Positions 45,321-54,740 of a DNA stretch of 64,000 bases are shown here, piece after piece. The stretch is from an uncultured Carboxylicivirga sp. (GTDB taxonomy: Bacteria > Bacteroidota > Bacteroidia > Bacteroidales > Marinilabiliaceae). The position numbers and the translations under genes are program-made. Within the stretch, counting starts at the first letter, position 1. Each line of letters opens with the position of its first letter. The notes beneath the pieces are model-generated. The model was given only the letters and a program-made list of their open reading frames with translations. It did not search any database and had not been told where the DNA came from. The stretch spans positions 1,302,001 through 1,366,000 of the forward strand of contig NZ_OY771430.1 in assembly GCF_963674565.1 (NCBI RefSeq), in the 5' to 3' direction.

Positions 45321-47741
45321 TTAGAGGTTAACTACTTTAATTATATCAGCAAAAACACCTGCTGCAGTAACATCTGCACCGGCACCATAGCCTTTTATTT
45401 CCATTGGATGATCGTAATAATAATCTGTACGTAACATTATTTTGTTATTACTGTCTTCCAATTGATAGAACGGATGACTGGCATCAACCTCAATGAAACC
45501 AACTTTTGCCTTACCTTCTTTTAAAGAGGCTGCATATCTTAAGATCATTCCTCTATCTTCAGCTTCTTTTCTTTTCTGTTCAAAAGCCTCATCATAGTCT
45601 TTTAAGCGAGCCATAAATTGCTCTACCGATTCATCGGTAAAGAATTCCTGTGGAAGGAATGGAGTAATATCAATATGCTTTTCTTCCAAAGGATACTCAC
45701 ACTCACGTGCAAGAATTAATAATTTTCGTAATACATCTTTACCAATCAGATCTATACGTGGATCAGGTTCGCTATAACCTTTTTCTTTAGCTTCCTGAAC
45801 AACCTCAGATAATTTTCTTTCGGCAGATACATTATTGACAATATAATTCAGTGTACCGGATAAAACAGCTTCTAACTGCAGAATTTTATCTCCACTTTGA
45901 ATCATACTATTAATTGTATTGATAATTGGTAAGCCCGCACCAACATTTGTTTCAAATAAGTACTTAACTCCTTTTTGAACTGCAGTTGTTTTCAGCTTTT
46001 TATAAGTCTCGTAATCAGATGAACTGGCAATTTTATTTGCTGTAACAACCGATACGTTATTCTGTAGTAATTTTAAATAATGCTTTGCAACTTCAGGGCT
46101 GGCTGAACAGTCAACAAAAACACTATTCGACATGTTGTTTTCTATTATTTGATCAATAAACTGACCAATATTGCCTGGACTAGCTTCATTTAAGACTTCT
46201 AAAGCTGATTCAAGATCCAATCCTCTATCTTTAAATATCATTTGCCTTGAATTGGCAATACCGGCGACACGAATACTCAAACGTTCAACTTTCAGTAATC
46301 TTTCTGCCTGACGTTGAATCTTTTTTAAGAGACTCTTTCCAACAGTACCAACACCTGCAAGATAAAGGTGAATAGCCTGATACTGACTAAGGAAGAAGGT
46401 TTCATGTACAACGTTAAGAGCCTTCCTTAAATCATCCTGATGAACAACAAAGGATACATTCAACTCTGAAGCACCCTGTGCTATCGCATATACATTGATA
46501 CCGTTCTTACCAACATCATTAAACAACTTACCTGATATACCGGAAGTATGCTTCATTCCCTCTCCCACTATGGCAACTACTGCCATATTACTATCTACCA
46601 GTACTCCGTTTATTTGTTTACGACTAATCTCTTTTTCAAATTCATTGACCAACGCCATTTTAGCAATTTCAGCCTCGGTTGAATTAATTACAACTGAGAT
46701 ACTGCTTTCACTGGAGGCCTGAGAAATAAGAATGATATTAACGTTTTCAGAAGCCAATGCTTTAAACATTCGCATAGAAATACCCGAAACACCAATCATA
46801 CCATTACCCTGAAGAGTTAAAAGACTCACATCTTTAATCGAAGATAATCCTTTAACTTTTCTTTCTTCATCGGTATTTTTATCTATTAAAGTCCCCGGAG
46901 CTTCCGGATTAAACGTATTCTTAATTAATATTGGAATTTGCTTTTGCAGCGCAGGTATAATTGTTGGTGGATAGATAACTTTCGCTCCAAAATGTGATAA
47001 TTCCATTGCTTCAGCATAACTCAGGTGATCCAAGCAATATGCACGCTTTATCACTCGTGGATCGGCAGACATAAAACCATCCACATCTGTCCAGATCTCC
47101 AACATCTCAGCATCTAATCCGGCAGCCAGTAGTGCGGCAGAATAATCTGAACCACCCCGACCTAAAGTAGTATTATCGCCATGATCATCGCTGGCAATAA
47201 ATCCTGGGAATACAGCTACTTCAGGCAAACTAAATTTTAGTTCACCAATATTTTGCATGGTTTCGTTGATTTTAACAACATGGCCACGACCGTTTATCTC
47301 TGTTTTTATAAACTTACGACTATCAAATAATTTAGCATCCGTAATTAAGTAGGAAATAATATTTGAAGACAACCTTTCACCACATCCTGAAATAGTATCG
47401 TAACTTTTCGTACTTAGTTCACCTGTTAAGCTTACACCTTTTAATAACTGCTCCAGCTCTTTCCAAATTACACTCAGATCTTCCTGAAGTATAACTTCTA
47501 CCGAAGGGGTAAACAGTTCGGATATAATCTTATTATGTTTTTCTTTCAAATAACTTAGTACATCCTGATATGCCTCGCCTTTCACAGCTTTTTTGGATGC
47601 ATTAATTAATTCATCTGTCACGCCACCTACTGCCGAAACAACAACAACCTTTGGTCCTTGTATCTTTTCAACAATACGCTTAACACTTAGCATAGCTACA
47701 GATGAACCCATTGAGGTACCTCCAAACTTAAGTACTTTCAT
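45321..47741 (-). CDS. thrA: Bifunctional aspartate kinase / homoserine dehydrogenase
   Basis: An 806-residue fusion catalysing the first and third steps of threonine/methionine synthesis. The aspartokinase part (about 1-290) starts MKVLKFGGTSMGSSVAM and includes TLGRGGSDYSAALL. Two ACT domains (about 300-450) provide feedback control, probably by threonine. The homoserine dehydrogenase part starts with the Rossmann motif LAGVGTVGKSLL (about 460) and holds GTLNYIVNN and YSEPDPRIDLIGKD. It is the first gene of the operon, behind the Thr-rich leader described at 47803. Confidence 0.97.
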   Translation of the reverse strand: MKVLKFGGTSMGSSVAMLSVKRIVEKIQGPKVVVVSAVGGVTDELINASKKAVKGEAYQDVLSYLKEKHNKIISELFTPSVEVILQEDLSVIWKELEQLLKGVSLTGELSTKSYDTISGCGERLSSNIISYLITDAKLFDSRKFIKTEINGRGHVVKINETMQNIGELKFSLPEVAVFPGFIASDDHGDNTTLGRGGSDYSAALLAAGLDAEMLEIWTDVDGFMSADPRVIKRAYCLDHLSYAEAMELSHFGAKVIYPPTIIPALQKQIPILIKNTFNPEAPGTLIDKNTDEERKVKGLSSIKDVSLLTLQGNGMIGVSGISMRMFKALASENVNIILISQASSESSISVVINSTEAEIAKMALVNEFEKEISRKQINGVLVDSNMAVVAIVGEGMKHTSGISGKLFNDVGKNGINVYAIAQGASELNVSFVVHQDDLRKALNVVHETFFLSQYQAIHLYLAGVGTVGKSLLKKIQRQAERLLKVERLSIRVAGIANSRQMIFKDRGLDLESALEVLNEASPGNIGQFIDQIIENNMSNSVFVDCSASPEVAKHYLKLLQNNVSVVTANKIASSSDYETYKKLKTTAVQKGVKYLFETNVGAGLPIINTINSMIQSGDKILQLEAVLSGTLNYIVNNVSAERKLSEVVQEAKEKGYSEPDPRIDLIGKDVLRKLLILARECEYPLEEKHIDITPFLPQEFFTDESVEQFMARLKDYDEAFEQKRKEAEDRGMILRYAASLKEGKAKVGFIEVDASHPFYQLEDSNNKIMLRTDYYYDHPMEIKGYGAGADVTAAGVFADIIKVVNL

Positions 47742-47774
47742 ATTTATAAATAAAATGTGATAACAAAATAGAAT

Positions 47775-47873
47775 AAAAAACCTGACCTGATGATATTAAC
47801 AATTATACCCCCCAAGGGGTTGTATTGTTTGTTAGAGTAGATGTAGGATTATAAATCATCATTATTTCGGTCA
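47775..47873 (-). promoter_or_regulatory. Candidate threonine attenuator
   Basis: Within the thrA leader, TGACC and TGATGAT at the 5' end (47869-47873, 47855-47861) can pair with ATCATCA and GGTCA at the 3' end (47788-47794, 47783-47787), 12 bp in all with a 7-base bulge, followed by GG and six U residues (47775-47780). Between them, arms AACAAT/ATTGTT (47824-47829, 47798-47803) enclose ACCCC/GGGGT in an inner hairpin. A ribosome held at the early Thr codons would cover TGATGAT and prevent the outer helix. The mechanism is inferred. Confidence 0.55.
47803..47862 (-). CDS. thrL: Threonine-rich leader peptide of the thr operon
   Basis: A 19-residue open frame, MMIYNPTSTLTNNTTPWGV, with five Thr codons (ACA, ACT, ACA, ACA, ACC), ends 61 bp before thrA. 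It lies about 24 nt behind the predicted transcription start and overlaps the RNA structures of the attenuator. Such regulated-amino-acid-rich leaders control thr operons of enteric bacteria by ribosome stalling. The symbol is used by analogy only; no homology to the enteric peptide is implied. Confidence 0.65.
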   Translation of the reverse strand: MMIYNPTSTLTNNTTPWGV

Positions 47874-47892
47874 CTTGTTTTAGAATACGACA

Positions 47893-47923
47893 CAAATATA
47901 ATTAGATAATTATCAAATCAAAA
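47893..47923 (-). promoter_or_regulatory. Promoter of the thr operon
   Basis: TATATTTG on the minus strand (47893-47900) matches the -7 consensus exactly, with TTTTTG about 18 bp upstream (47919-47924 region) as the -33 element. Transcription should begin near 47886, giving a leader of about 145 nt before thrA. Confidence 0.62.
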
Positions 47924-48137
47924 ACAACAACCCATTTTTTGATTTAATTTGAAGATCAAATTGTAAAAGCGCCTTCAAATTGAATATAAAAACCTATTAT
48001 TTCGAATAAGGTTTCTATTGAAAATGCATATGCAATTATTAACTATATAAAGAGGTATATCCATTCTTTAAAAATGACTCCTATTAACTTGCAAATCAGA
48101 AAAGACTATTCGTATAACTCTTTACTTTCTGAAATAG

Positions 48138-48160
48138 ATTTTGTAAATTATATACAAAAT
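48138..48160. promoter_or_regulatory. Inverted repeat before the sugar-binding lipoprotein gene
   Basis: ATTTTGTA and TACAAAAT are a perfect 8-bp inverted repeat with a 7-base spacer, 22 bp before the ATG at 48183. Its position suits an operator. Confidence 0.42.
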
Positions 48161-48182
48161 TACGTACCTAAATAGTTATCAC

Positions 48183-49175
48183 ATGAAACGGATTGGCATT
48201 GCATTATTATGGATCATATTCGTAATTCTTATTACGGGATGTAATCAAAAGCCAAAAATTGGTTTTTTGATGGATAGCCTCAATAACGAGAGATGGAAAA
48301 AAGATAAAGAGTTATTTGTTCAAAAAGTTGAAGAACTGGGAGGTACAGCAATTGTTGAAATTGCTAATACTGATCCGGAGAAGCAGATTTTACAGGCTCA
48401 GGAATTGATTGATCAGGATATTGATGTACTGGTTGTTGTTCCTGTTGATCTTCAAAAAGCTGCTGAAATAGTAAAATTAGCCCATCGAAATTATGTTCCT
48501 GTTATTTCTTACGACCGTTTAATAAAAGATTGCAATCTGGATTACTATATATCAACCGACAATATACATGTTGGTGAATTACAAGCTAATTATCTCACTA
48601 AAATTTCACCTCAAGGAAAATATGCATTAATCAGTGGACCTAAGAGTGATTATAATGCTTATCTCCTTCATTTAGGATGGATGAATATATTACAACCTTT
48701 AATTGATAAAGGAGATATTGAAATCGTAGTGGATGAATTCTCCAATTTTTGGCTACCTGATGAAGCTTTCAGAATTATGACTGCTTATTTGAAAACATCA
48801 GAACAAGTTGATGCTATCATTTGTGGAAATGATGCTTTAGCCTCAGGTGTTATTATAGCCTTGAAAGATGCACACAAAGAAGGTACAGTTTTACTTGCAG
48901 GACAGGATGCTAACATACAGGCCGTTAGAAATATTGTTGCGGGCAACCAAACTATAACAATTTACAAACCCATTGAAGCATTGGCGTTTGCTGCAGCCAA
49001 CGCAGCTATGAAAATTGCAGATGGAGAAGCACCTTCTAATATGAATATCACTGTTAATAACGGTAAAAGATTAGTACCTGCCATACTTTTAGAAGCAAGT
49101 GTTGTTAATCGCCAAAATATCAAAATGACTGTAATATCAGAAGGATTTATGGGTGAGAGTGAAGTTTTTAATTAA
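48183..49175 (+). CDS. Sugar-type periplasmic-binding lipoprotein (XylF/RbsB-like), orphan
   Basis: A 330-residue protein of the type I periplasmic binding family (Peripla_BP_4), most like D-xylose-binding proteins. A lipoprotein signal (ILITGCNQKP) anchors it. The core reads KIGFLMDSLNNERWKKDKELF, later VLVVVPVDLQKAAEIVKLA, PVISYDRLI and AIICGNDALASGVI, all standard ligand-cleft elements. No ABC permease or ATPase gene lies beside it, so it may be a sensor component or serve a distant transporter. A terminator follows. Confidence 0.87.
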   Translation: MKRIGIALLWIIFVILITGCNQKPKIGFLMDSLNNERWKKDKELFVQKVEELGGTAIVEIANTDPEKQILQAQELIDQDIDVLVVVPVDLQKAAEIVKLAHRNYVPVISYDRLIKDCNLDYYISTDNIHVGELQANYLTKISPQGKYALISGPKSDYNAYLLHLGWMNILQPLIDKGDIEIVVDEFSNFWLPDEAFRIMTAYLKTSEQVDAIICGNDALASGVIIALKDAHKEGTVLLAGQDANIQAVRNIVAGNQTITIYKPIEALAFAAANAAMKIADGEAPSNMNITVNNGKRLVPAILLEASVVNRQNIKMTVISEGFMGESEVFN

Positions 49176-49201
49176 TTAACGATAACAGTTTATTTTAAAT
49201 G

Positions 49202-49225
49202 GCCGCTTAAAGCGGCTATTTTTTT
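49202..49225 (+). terminator. Intrinsic terminator after the binding-lipoprotein gene
   Basis: GCCGCT and AGCGGC form a GC stem with a 3-base loop, extended by two weaker pairs, and run into seven T residues. Confidence 0.85.
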
Positions 49226-49272
49226 GTTTGATAGCCCGTGTTGAATACCTATTTTTGAAAAAAGATTAATGC

Positions 49273-52200
49273 ATGTCGCAACTAAAAATATACAGGGCTT
49301 CTGCCGGTTCCGGTAAAACATATACACTTTCGGGCGAATTTATCAAGCTATTATTTGAAGATCCTCAAAATTACAAAAGCATACTGGCGGTTACCTTTAC
49401 TAATAAAGCTACCTCCGAGATGAAAAACAGGATTCTCGAAAATTTATATGCCTTATCGGTTGAGGATGATGCTGACAATCTTGAAGATTTAATGAAGATT
49501 TATAGCAAATCAAAAAAACAAATACATAATACAGCCCGACATTTATTAATCAATATTCTAAATGATTTTTCAAAATTCTCTGTTAATACCATCGATAGTT
49601 TCTTTCAGAAGGTAATTCGTTCATTTGCCTACGAAGCTAATCTTCCTGCAGGTTTTAAGGTAGAACTGGATACCGATCGTGTTTTATCACAAGCTGTTGA
49701 TGAATTACTTAGAGAATTAGAATTAAAAGGAAACGAAGAACTTCGTGAATGGCTTATCAATCATACATTATCAAAAATTGAAGACGGAAAAGACTGGAAT
49801 ATTGCTAATGAGCTAAAAACTTTAGGTAAAGAAGTATTTAAAGAGGAATTTCAGAGTTTGAATACTGATACACTTGAAAAACTACAGAACAAGCAGCTGC
49901 TTCATTTGTATAATAAGCAATTACGGCAAATTATTAAAGACTTTGAGAACGCTATTAAAAACTTTGCAACAGAAGGATTACAAGTCTTGAAGCAACATGG
50001 TATTAATTACGAAATGCTTCATTTAAAATCAAGATCTCCACTTAAAAATCTTGAAAAACTTAGTCTTCTGCAAAAAACGGATGATCTACTTGCTATCCAG
50101 AAATTAATTCCATTGGTTGATAATCCGGAAGAATGTTTTAACAAAAAGAATAACGAATCAGACAATAACAAGATAGCTGATTGCTTTAGTTCCGGTTTAA
50201 ATAAAATATTATTCGACCTTTCTGAACTTTTTATTAAAAACAAGACAAATTATTACACAGCCAGGCTTATTTCGTCGAATATTAATGCTCTGGGTATAAC
50301 AACCGACATAGCGATTAAAGTGCAGGAAATTGCCCGTAATGAAAACCTTTTTCTACTGGCTGATGCCAATCGATTGTTGTTTCAGATTATAGATCAGAAT
50401 GAAACACCATTTATCTATGAAAAAACAGGGACCCGTTATCAAAACTATATGATAGATGAATTTCAGGACACCTCACGATTGCAATGGAATAATTTTAAAC
50501 CTTTGCTTTTAAATAGTGTGGCTGAAGATAAGATGGCTATGATTGTTGGAGATGTAAAACAATCAATTTATCGCTGGCGAAATTCAGATTGGAAGCTGCT
50601 AAGTGATCAGGTTGAGAATGACTTCCGTGATTTCGGAACAGATCCTCAAATTCTGGAAACAAATTGGAGAAGCTTCGAAAATATCATCCATTTCAACAAT
50701 ATTGTATTTAAAGAAGCAGCCAGAATGCTTCAACATGAATTTATTTCGTCAACTGAAGAGAATAATCCTCAATATGAGATTCCTGAAGATTTAAAAACAA
50801 AAATTACAAAGGCTTATGATGATACAATTCAGAAAATAGCTTCAAAATCAATCGGAACAGGTGGATATATTAAAATGGAGTTTCCCGAAGGCACTAAAAA
50901 AGCCGAATTTATGATTAACGCGACAACAAAGGCCGTTGAAGAGATTGAGTCATTGCTTGCAAAAGGTTATGAATACAGAGACATCTGTATTTTAGTTCGT
51001 CGTAAAAAAGAAGGTCAGCAAATAACGGAGGCATTGCTTTCGGGATTGTATTCAACAACAAATCAAAAACATCCGGTAATATCAAACGAAACCCTTTTAC
51101 TGGGTAGCTCACCGGCTGTAAATCTGGTAATTCAGCAAATTAAGTACATTCAAGACCCCGAAAATGCTGTTTATGAAGCCTATGCTGATTTATACAACTC
51201 ATTTTACAAGGTTGACAATATTGATCAAATTAACAACTGTGATGGAACAGATTTAATAAGTAGTGATCATACTATAAAAGCAGAACAAAAACAGAAATTA
51301 CTGGAATTAAAAGGTCAGCCGCTGTTTGAAATGGCCGAAACATTAGTGCGGGAATTACACCAGCAAATTTTTGAACATCAGTTTATTTTTATCCAGGGAT
51401 TATTGGATGCAATTCGTGATTATGTGACCAATTACTCCGTTAATGTGCATGATTTTATTGCCTGGTGGGACGATAAAGGTCAGAACACAGCCATATCAGT
51501 TCCGGAAGGACAAAATGCAATAAATGTTATGACAATTCATAAATCTAAAGGACTGGAATTTAAAGCAGTGGTCATCCCCTATTGCAACTGGCCTATAGAT
51601 GACAAAGGTTTTGGAAGCCTGATTTGGTGTAAACCCCAAAGTGAACCGTTTAATCAAATAGATTTAGTTCCTGTATCATACAATTCACAATTACTTCAAT
51701 CTCATTTTATCGACGAATACCTTGATGAAAGATTATATCAGTTTGTAGATAATCTAAACCTGTTATATGTTGCTTTTACCCGAGCCAAAGAAAGCCTGAT
51801 TATATTAGGAGAACAACCTCCAAAAACTGGTGGACTTAAAAATGTGTCCAACATTTTACATCGTATCGCTAATCAACTTAATCTGGCACAGATAGATGAT
51901 ACTTCTATAAAAGGAACAATGATGGAAGCATGGGATATAGATAAATTAGTATTTGAATACGGTGAAATACCTGCAAATGAAAATAATTCTGTACCAGAAC
52001 CTCAAACCGAAAATTATATCGTTCGCACCTATGCCTTAAGTGATCGCATCAAAATTCACCCTGAAAGCATGATATTGAATTCACCTGACGGGTTGGTAAA
52101 TTTGAAAAAAGGTAAGTTAATGCATAAGTTATTTGAACTAATTATAACCTCTGAAGATATTGAAAGAGCTGTAATCCAACTAATACTCAATGGTCAGATA

Positions 52201-52551
52201 AAAACTTCGGAAAAAGATAACATTATCAATTTTATCAGCGAAAAAATTAATCAGCCATTGGTATCTGATTGGTTTAACCCCGAAAATAACATTATTAACG
52301 AAGGTGATATTCTAACTCCTTCAGGACTATATCGCCCTGACCGTGTTATTATTAAAAAAAATGAAGCCTTCGTTATTGATTATAAATTTGGTGAAATCAG
52401 AAACGATAAATACAGATCCCAGGTTAACCGTTATAAAAATCTCTTAAATAAAATGGGTTATAAAAATGTGAGAGGTTTTTTATGGTATATGGGAACCGAG
52501 AATTTAATTGAAGAAGTAATTGATCAACCACAACAAGGTAAACTATTTTAG
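49273..52551 (+). CDS. UvrD/RecB-like helicase-nuclease (AddA-type)
   Basis: A 1092-residue superfamily 1A helicase with a C-terminal nuclease domain. Motif I is RASAGSGKTYTLSG at residues 6-19, motif II YMIDEFQDTSRLQW near 393, and motif VI LLYVAFTRAKESL near 833. The C-terminus has a PD-(D/E)XK nuclease: LMHKLFELI, then GLYRPDRVIIKKNEAFVIDYKFGE with the catalytic Asp and DYK. It resembles the AddA subunit of AddAB, which resects double-strand breaks. In many Bacteroidetes an AddB-like gene is adjacent; here neither neighbour is one. Confidence 0.88.
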   Translation: MSQLKIYRASAGSGKTYTLSGEFIKLLFEDPQNYKSILAVTFTNKATSEMKNRILENLYALSVEDDADNLEDLMKIYSKSKKQIHNTARHLLINILNDFSKFSVNTIDSFFQKVIRSFAYEANLPAGFKVELDTDRVLSQAVDELLRELELKGNEELREWLINHTLSKIEDGKDWNIANELKTLGKEVFKEEFQSLNTDTLEKLQNKQLLHLYNKQLRQIIKDFENAIKNFATEGLQVLKQHGINYEMLHLKSRSPLKNLEKLSLLQKTDDLLAIQKLIPLVDNPEECFNKKNNESDNNKIADCFSSGLNKILFDLSELFIKNKTNYYTARLISSNINALGITTDIAIKVQEIARNENLFLLADANRLLFQIIDQNETPFIYEKTGTRYQNYMIDEFQDTSRLQWNNFKPLLLNSVAEDKMAMIVGDVKQSIYRWRNSDWKLLSDQVENDFRDFGTDPQILETNWRSFENIIHFNNIVFKEAARMLQHEFISSTEENNPQYEIPEDLKTKITKAYDDTIQKIASKSIGTGGYIKMEFPEGTKKAEFMINATTKAVEEIESLLAKGYEYRDICILVRRKKEGQQITEALLSGLYSTTNQKHPVISNETLLLGSSPAVNLVIQQIKYIQDPENAVYEAYADLYNSFYKVDNIDQINNCDGTDLISSDHTIKAEQKQKLLELKGQPLFEMAETLVRELHQQIFEHQFIFIQGLLDAIRDYVTNYSVNVHDFIAWWDDKGQNTAISVPEGQNAINVMTIHKSKGLEFKAVVIPYCNWPIDDKGFGSLIWCKPQSEPFNQIDLVPVSYNSQLLQSHFIDEYLDERLYQFVDNLNLLYVAFTRAKESLIILGEQPPKTGGLKNVSNILHRIANQLNLAQIDDTSIKGTMMEAWDIDKLVFEYGEIPANENNSVPEPQTENYIVRTYALSDRIKIHPESMILNSPDGLVNLKKGKLMHKLFELIITSEDIERAVIQLILNGQIKTSEKDNIINFISEKINQPLVSDWFNPENNIINEGDILTPSGLYRPDRVIIKKNEAFVIDYKFGEIRNDKYRSQVNRYKNLLNKMGYKNVRGFLWYMGTENLIEEVIDQPQQGKLF

Positions 52552-52552
52552 A

Positions 52553-53626
52553 TCAGAACTGATACTCATTTATTTTACCTGTCATAATAGATAACTGCTC
52601 TTTCATCATTTGAAATGAAGCATTAACTTTTTCAAAATTAGTATGTAAAGACTCCGTTGAATCATGTAAATCAAAGCTTTTATTATTGGTAAATCCGACA
52701 TTGGTTCGTAATATCTGTAAATCTTCACTTAACTTCTCAACGTCTGAGTTATTCTGATCAACCTTTACTACAATATCCGATATTATTTCAATCATCGAAT
52801 TAAGATTACTTCTAATTTCATTTGCTTTGGAACCAACTGATGCCGAAGATTGAACCGTAAGATCAGCCAATTTTCGCACTTCTCCAGCAACAACAGCAAA
52901 ACCTTTACCAGCTTCACCTGCTCTGCTAGCTTCTATTGAGGCATTTAATGATATAATATTTGTTTGAGCTGCTATACTATCAATCTGATCAAGTGATTTT
53001 TCAATCTCATCGGAGTGGTGCACCATTTCCTCAATCACTTTTTTGTAATTAATAATTTTTTCCTGAGTAATCTTAAAGTTATTTTCAACAATGCCCATCG
53101 ATCTTAAAGCTGTATTTACAACTCTCTCCGACTCACCAGAACTTTTACCTAAGCGCTCTCCGATCTCACGTACATTATAAAGAGATTTATTTAAATCTTC
53201 CAATGTAGTTACTCCATTATTAGTATGTTCAAAGTCGTTTAAAATTGTACCTGAATAATTCGTAACTTTTAATATTTCCTTTAAAAGCAATTTTATACTT
53301 TCGATACTGGAATTAATTCCTCTTATTATCACTCCAATAGTATCATTGCTTTCCAGTATTATTAAATCAGGAATATTCTTATTACTTAGGTCATCTGCAA
53401 CATTGGCAATCAACCTTAATTTCTTAATTAACAGCAGCTTTACAAAGCCATAACTAACTAAACCAACAGTTATGCCAGCACAGATGCAACCAATTAAAAA
53501 CCAAATGAACATTCCTTCTTTCCAATGCACAAAGAAGTTAGCATAAACTGGGAATACAAATCCCATTAATATTCCAAATGCTAACATGCATAATTGCAGT
53601 CGTCTAAGAATACTTTTTTTAAACAT
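52553..53626 (-). CDS. Methyl-accepting-chemotaxis-like membrane protein
   Basis: A 357-residue protein with two N-terminal membrane helices (about 14-33 and 37-62) separated by only a few residues, so it has almost no periplasmic sensor. A HAMP-like linker follows, then a helical region with the MCP hairpin tip IAAQTNIISLNASIEASRAGEAGKGFAVVAGEVRKLA near residues 220-256. The tip is the CheA/CheW contact site. No other chemotaxis or motility gene lies nearby. It may respond to membrane state or an internal signal. It ends convergent, two bases from the AddA-like gene. Confidence 0.85.
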   Translation of the reverse strand: MFKKSILRRLQLCMLAFGILMGFVFPVYANFFVHWKEGMFIWFLIGCICAGITVGLVSYGFVKLLLIKKLRLIANVADDLSNKNIPDLIILESNDTIGVIIRGINSSIESIKLLLKEILKVTNYSGTILNDFEHTNNGVTTLEDLNKSLYNVREIGERLGKSSGESERVVNTALRSMGIVENNFKITQEKIINYKKVIEEMVHHSDEIEKSLDQIDSIAAQTNIISLNASIEASRAGEAGKGFAVVAGEVRKLADLTVQSSASVGSKANEIRSNLNSMIEIISDIVVKVDQNNSDVEKLSEDLQILRTNVGFTNNKSFDLHDSTESLHTNFEKVNASFQMMKEQLSIMTGKINEYQF

Positions 53627-53783
53627 GTTTGGGTTGGTGTTTTGTTAAAAAAATGCAATTCATAACTTTTAACAAAACTCCTATTATAAAGTTCAATTAA
53701 GAAACTTTGATACAGACAAATAAAACAATAAAGCTCTCAATCTGGATAATTAAAAATTATATTAATAACTATAAAACCCTTTA

Positions 53784-54386
53784 TTACTTGTTAGATTTTT
53801 TTGTTGCTCTCGGTTTTCTCTTTTTCTTCTCAACAGCATATCCAAATTTACCAATGCGTTTTCCTACCTCAAAATAATGTCCATGTGAATAGGTTATTGG
53901 ACGAGCTTTTTGTAGACTGAAAGAGCCTGTTTTTTCGTCAATATATTTTTCATCTGCTTTCTCATTCACAACTTCGGCAATAAACATATCATGTGTCCCA
54001 AGCTCTTTAATCTCAGTAACCACACACTCAATATTAACAGGTGATTCTTCAATGATAGGTGCCTTTACCTTAAGTGCCTTTCCGGGAGTCAGGTGCATTT
54101 CTTTAAACTTATTAAACTGCCTTCCAGACCTAACACCACACCAATCGGTAGCGTAAGCGATATCTTTAGTCGTTAGATTGATAACAAATTCTCCGGTTTC
54201 TTTAAGAATGGGATACGAATGCCGACCTTTTCGAACTGATATGTAACACATTGGCGGATCTGAACAAATTGTTCCTGTCCATGCAATTGTTATAATATTG
54301 TAGTTTTCCGGTTTATCTCCTACTGTGACCATTACAGCAGGAAGCGGGTAAATCATATTTCCTGGTTTCCAATCTTGCTTTCCCAT
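53784..54386 (-). CDS. Flavin reductase family protein (FMN-binding split barrel)
   Basis: A 200-residue protein starting at the ATG at 54386; an upstream TTG at 54404 lies before the probable transcription start. The fold is a flavin-reductase-like split barrel: MIYPLPAVMVTVGDKPENYN, then ITIAWTGTICSDPPMCYISVRKGRHS and ETGEFVINL, which bind FMN. Members reduce FMN with NAD(P)H or act with other flavoenzymes. The C-terminus is Lys/Arg-rich (KKKRKPRATKKS). It stands alone. Confidence 0.87.
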   Translation of the reverse strand: MGKQDWKPGNMIYPLPAVMVTVGDKPENYNIITIAWTGTICSDPPMCYISVRKGRHSYPILKETGEFVINLTTKDIAYATDWCGVRSGRQFNKFKEMHLTPGKALKVKAPIIEESPVNIECVVTEIKELGTHDMFIAEVVNEKADEKYIDEKTGSFSLQKARPITYSHGHYFEVGKRIGKFGYAVEKKKRKPRATKKSNK

Positions 54387-54406
54387 ATTCTTACATCTTT
54401 TCAATA

Positions 54407-54414
54407 CAAAAATA
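54407..54414 (-). promoter_or_regulatory. -7 element of the flavin reductase gene
   Basis: TATTTTTG on the minus strand matches TAnnTTTG, 20 bp before the ATG at 54386. No clear -33 element was found. Confidence 0.4.
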
Positions 54415-54740
54415 ACACATAAAAATTAGGCTAAAAGTATTTTCCCTAGGTACAAAGTCAAAATTGATTGTCATATTTAACTATACCTTAAAACAAAAGA
54501 CATCTTTATTAACTTAACTCTTTGCTTTTATCTTATTCAAATCAATGTTCAGAAAACAATTTGTATAGGTTATATATGTGAATATTATGAAGAGAGTGGT
54601 TATTATAATTGTATCATGGGATGGAATAACTAACCTATCATTTAAATTACATATGAATTTCACGGGGACGGAAATACGGATTCTCAGGTCAGTTATAATT
54701 TGGAAATATTGGAGACCTAAATCTGATGTAATTTATTAAT
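54415..54740. other. Intergenic region without recognised gene
   Basis: About 330 bp between the flavin reductase promoter and the hairpin after pyrI. No reading frame with a convincing start is visible. A less AT-rich stretch near 54660-54720 stands out by composition, but I could not fold it into a recognised RNA. Confidence 0.4.

Noticed and set aside
47798..47829. Reading the GC-rich hairpin near 47810 as a plain terminator of an upstream minus-strand gene.
   Set aside because: No minus-strand gene lies upstream, no U tract follows it directly, and a consensus promoter precedes it, so it belongs to the thr leader.
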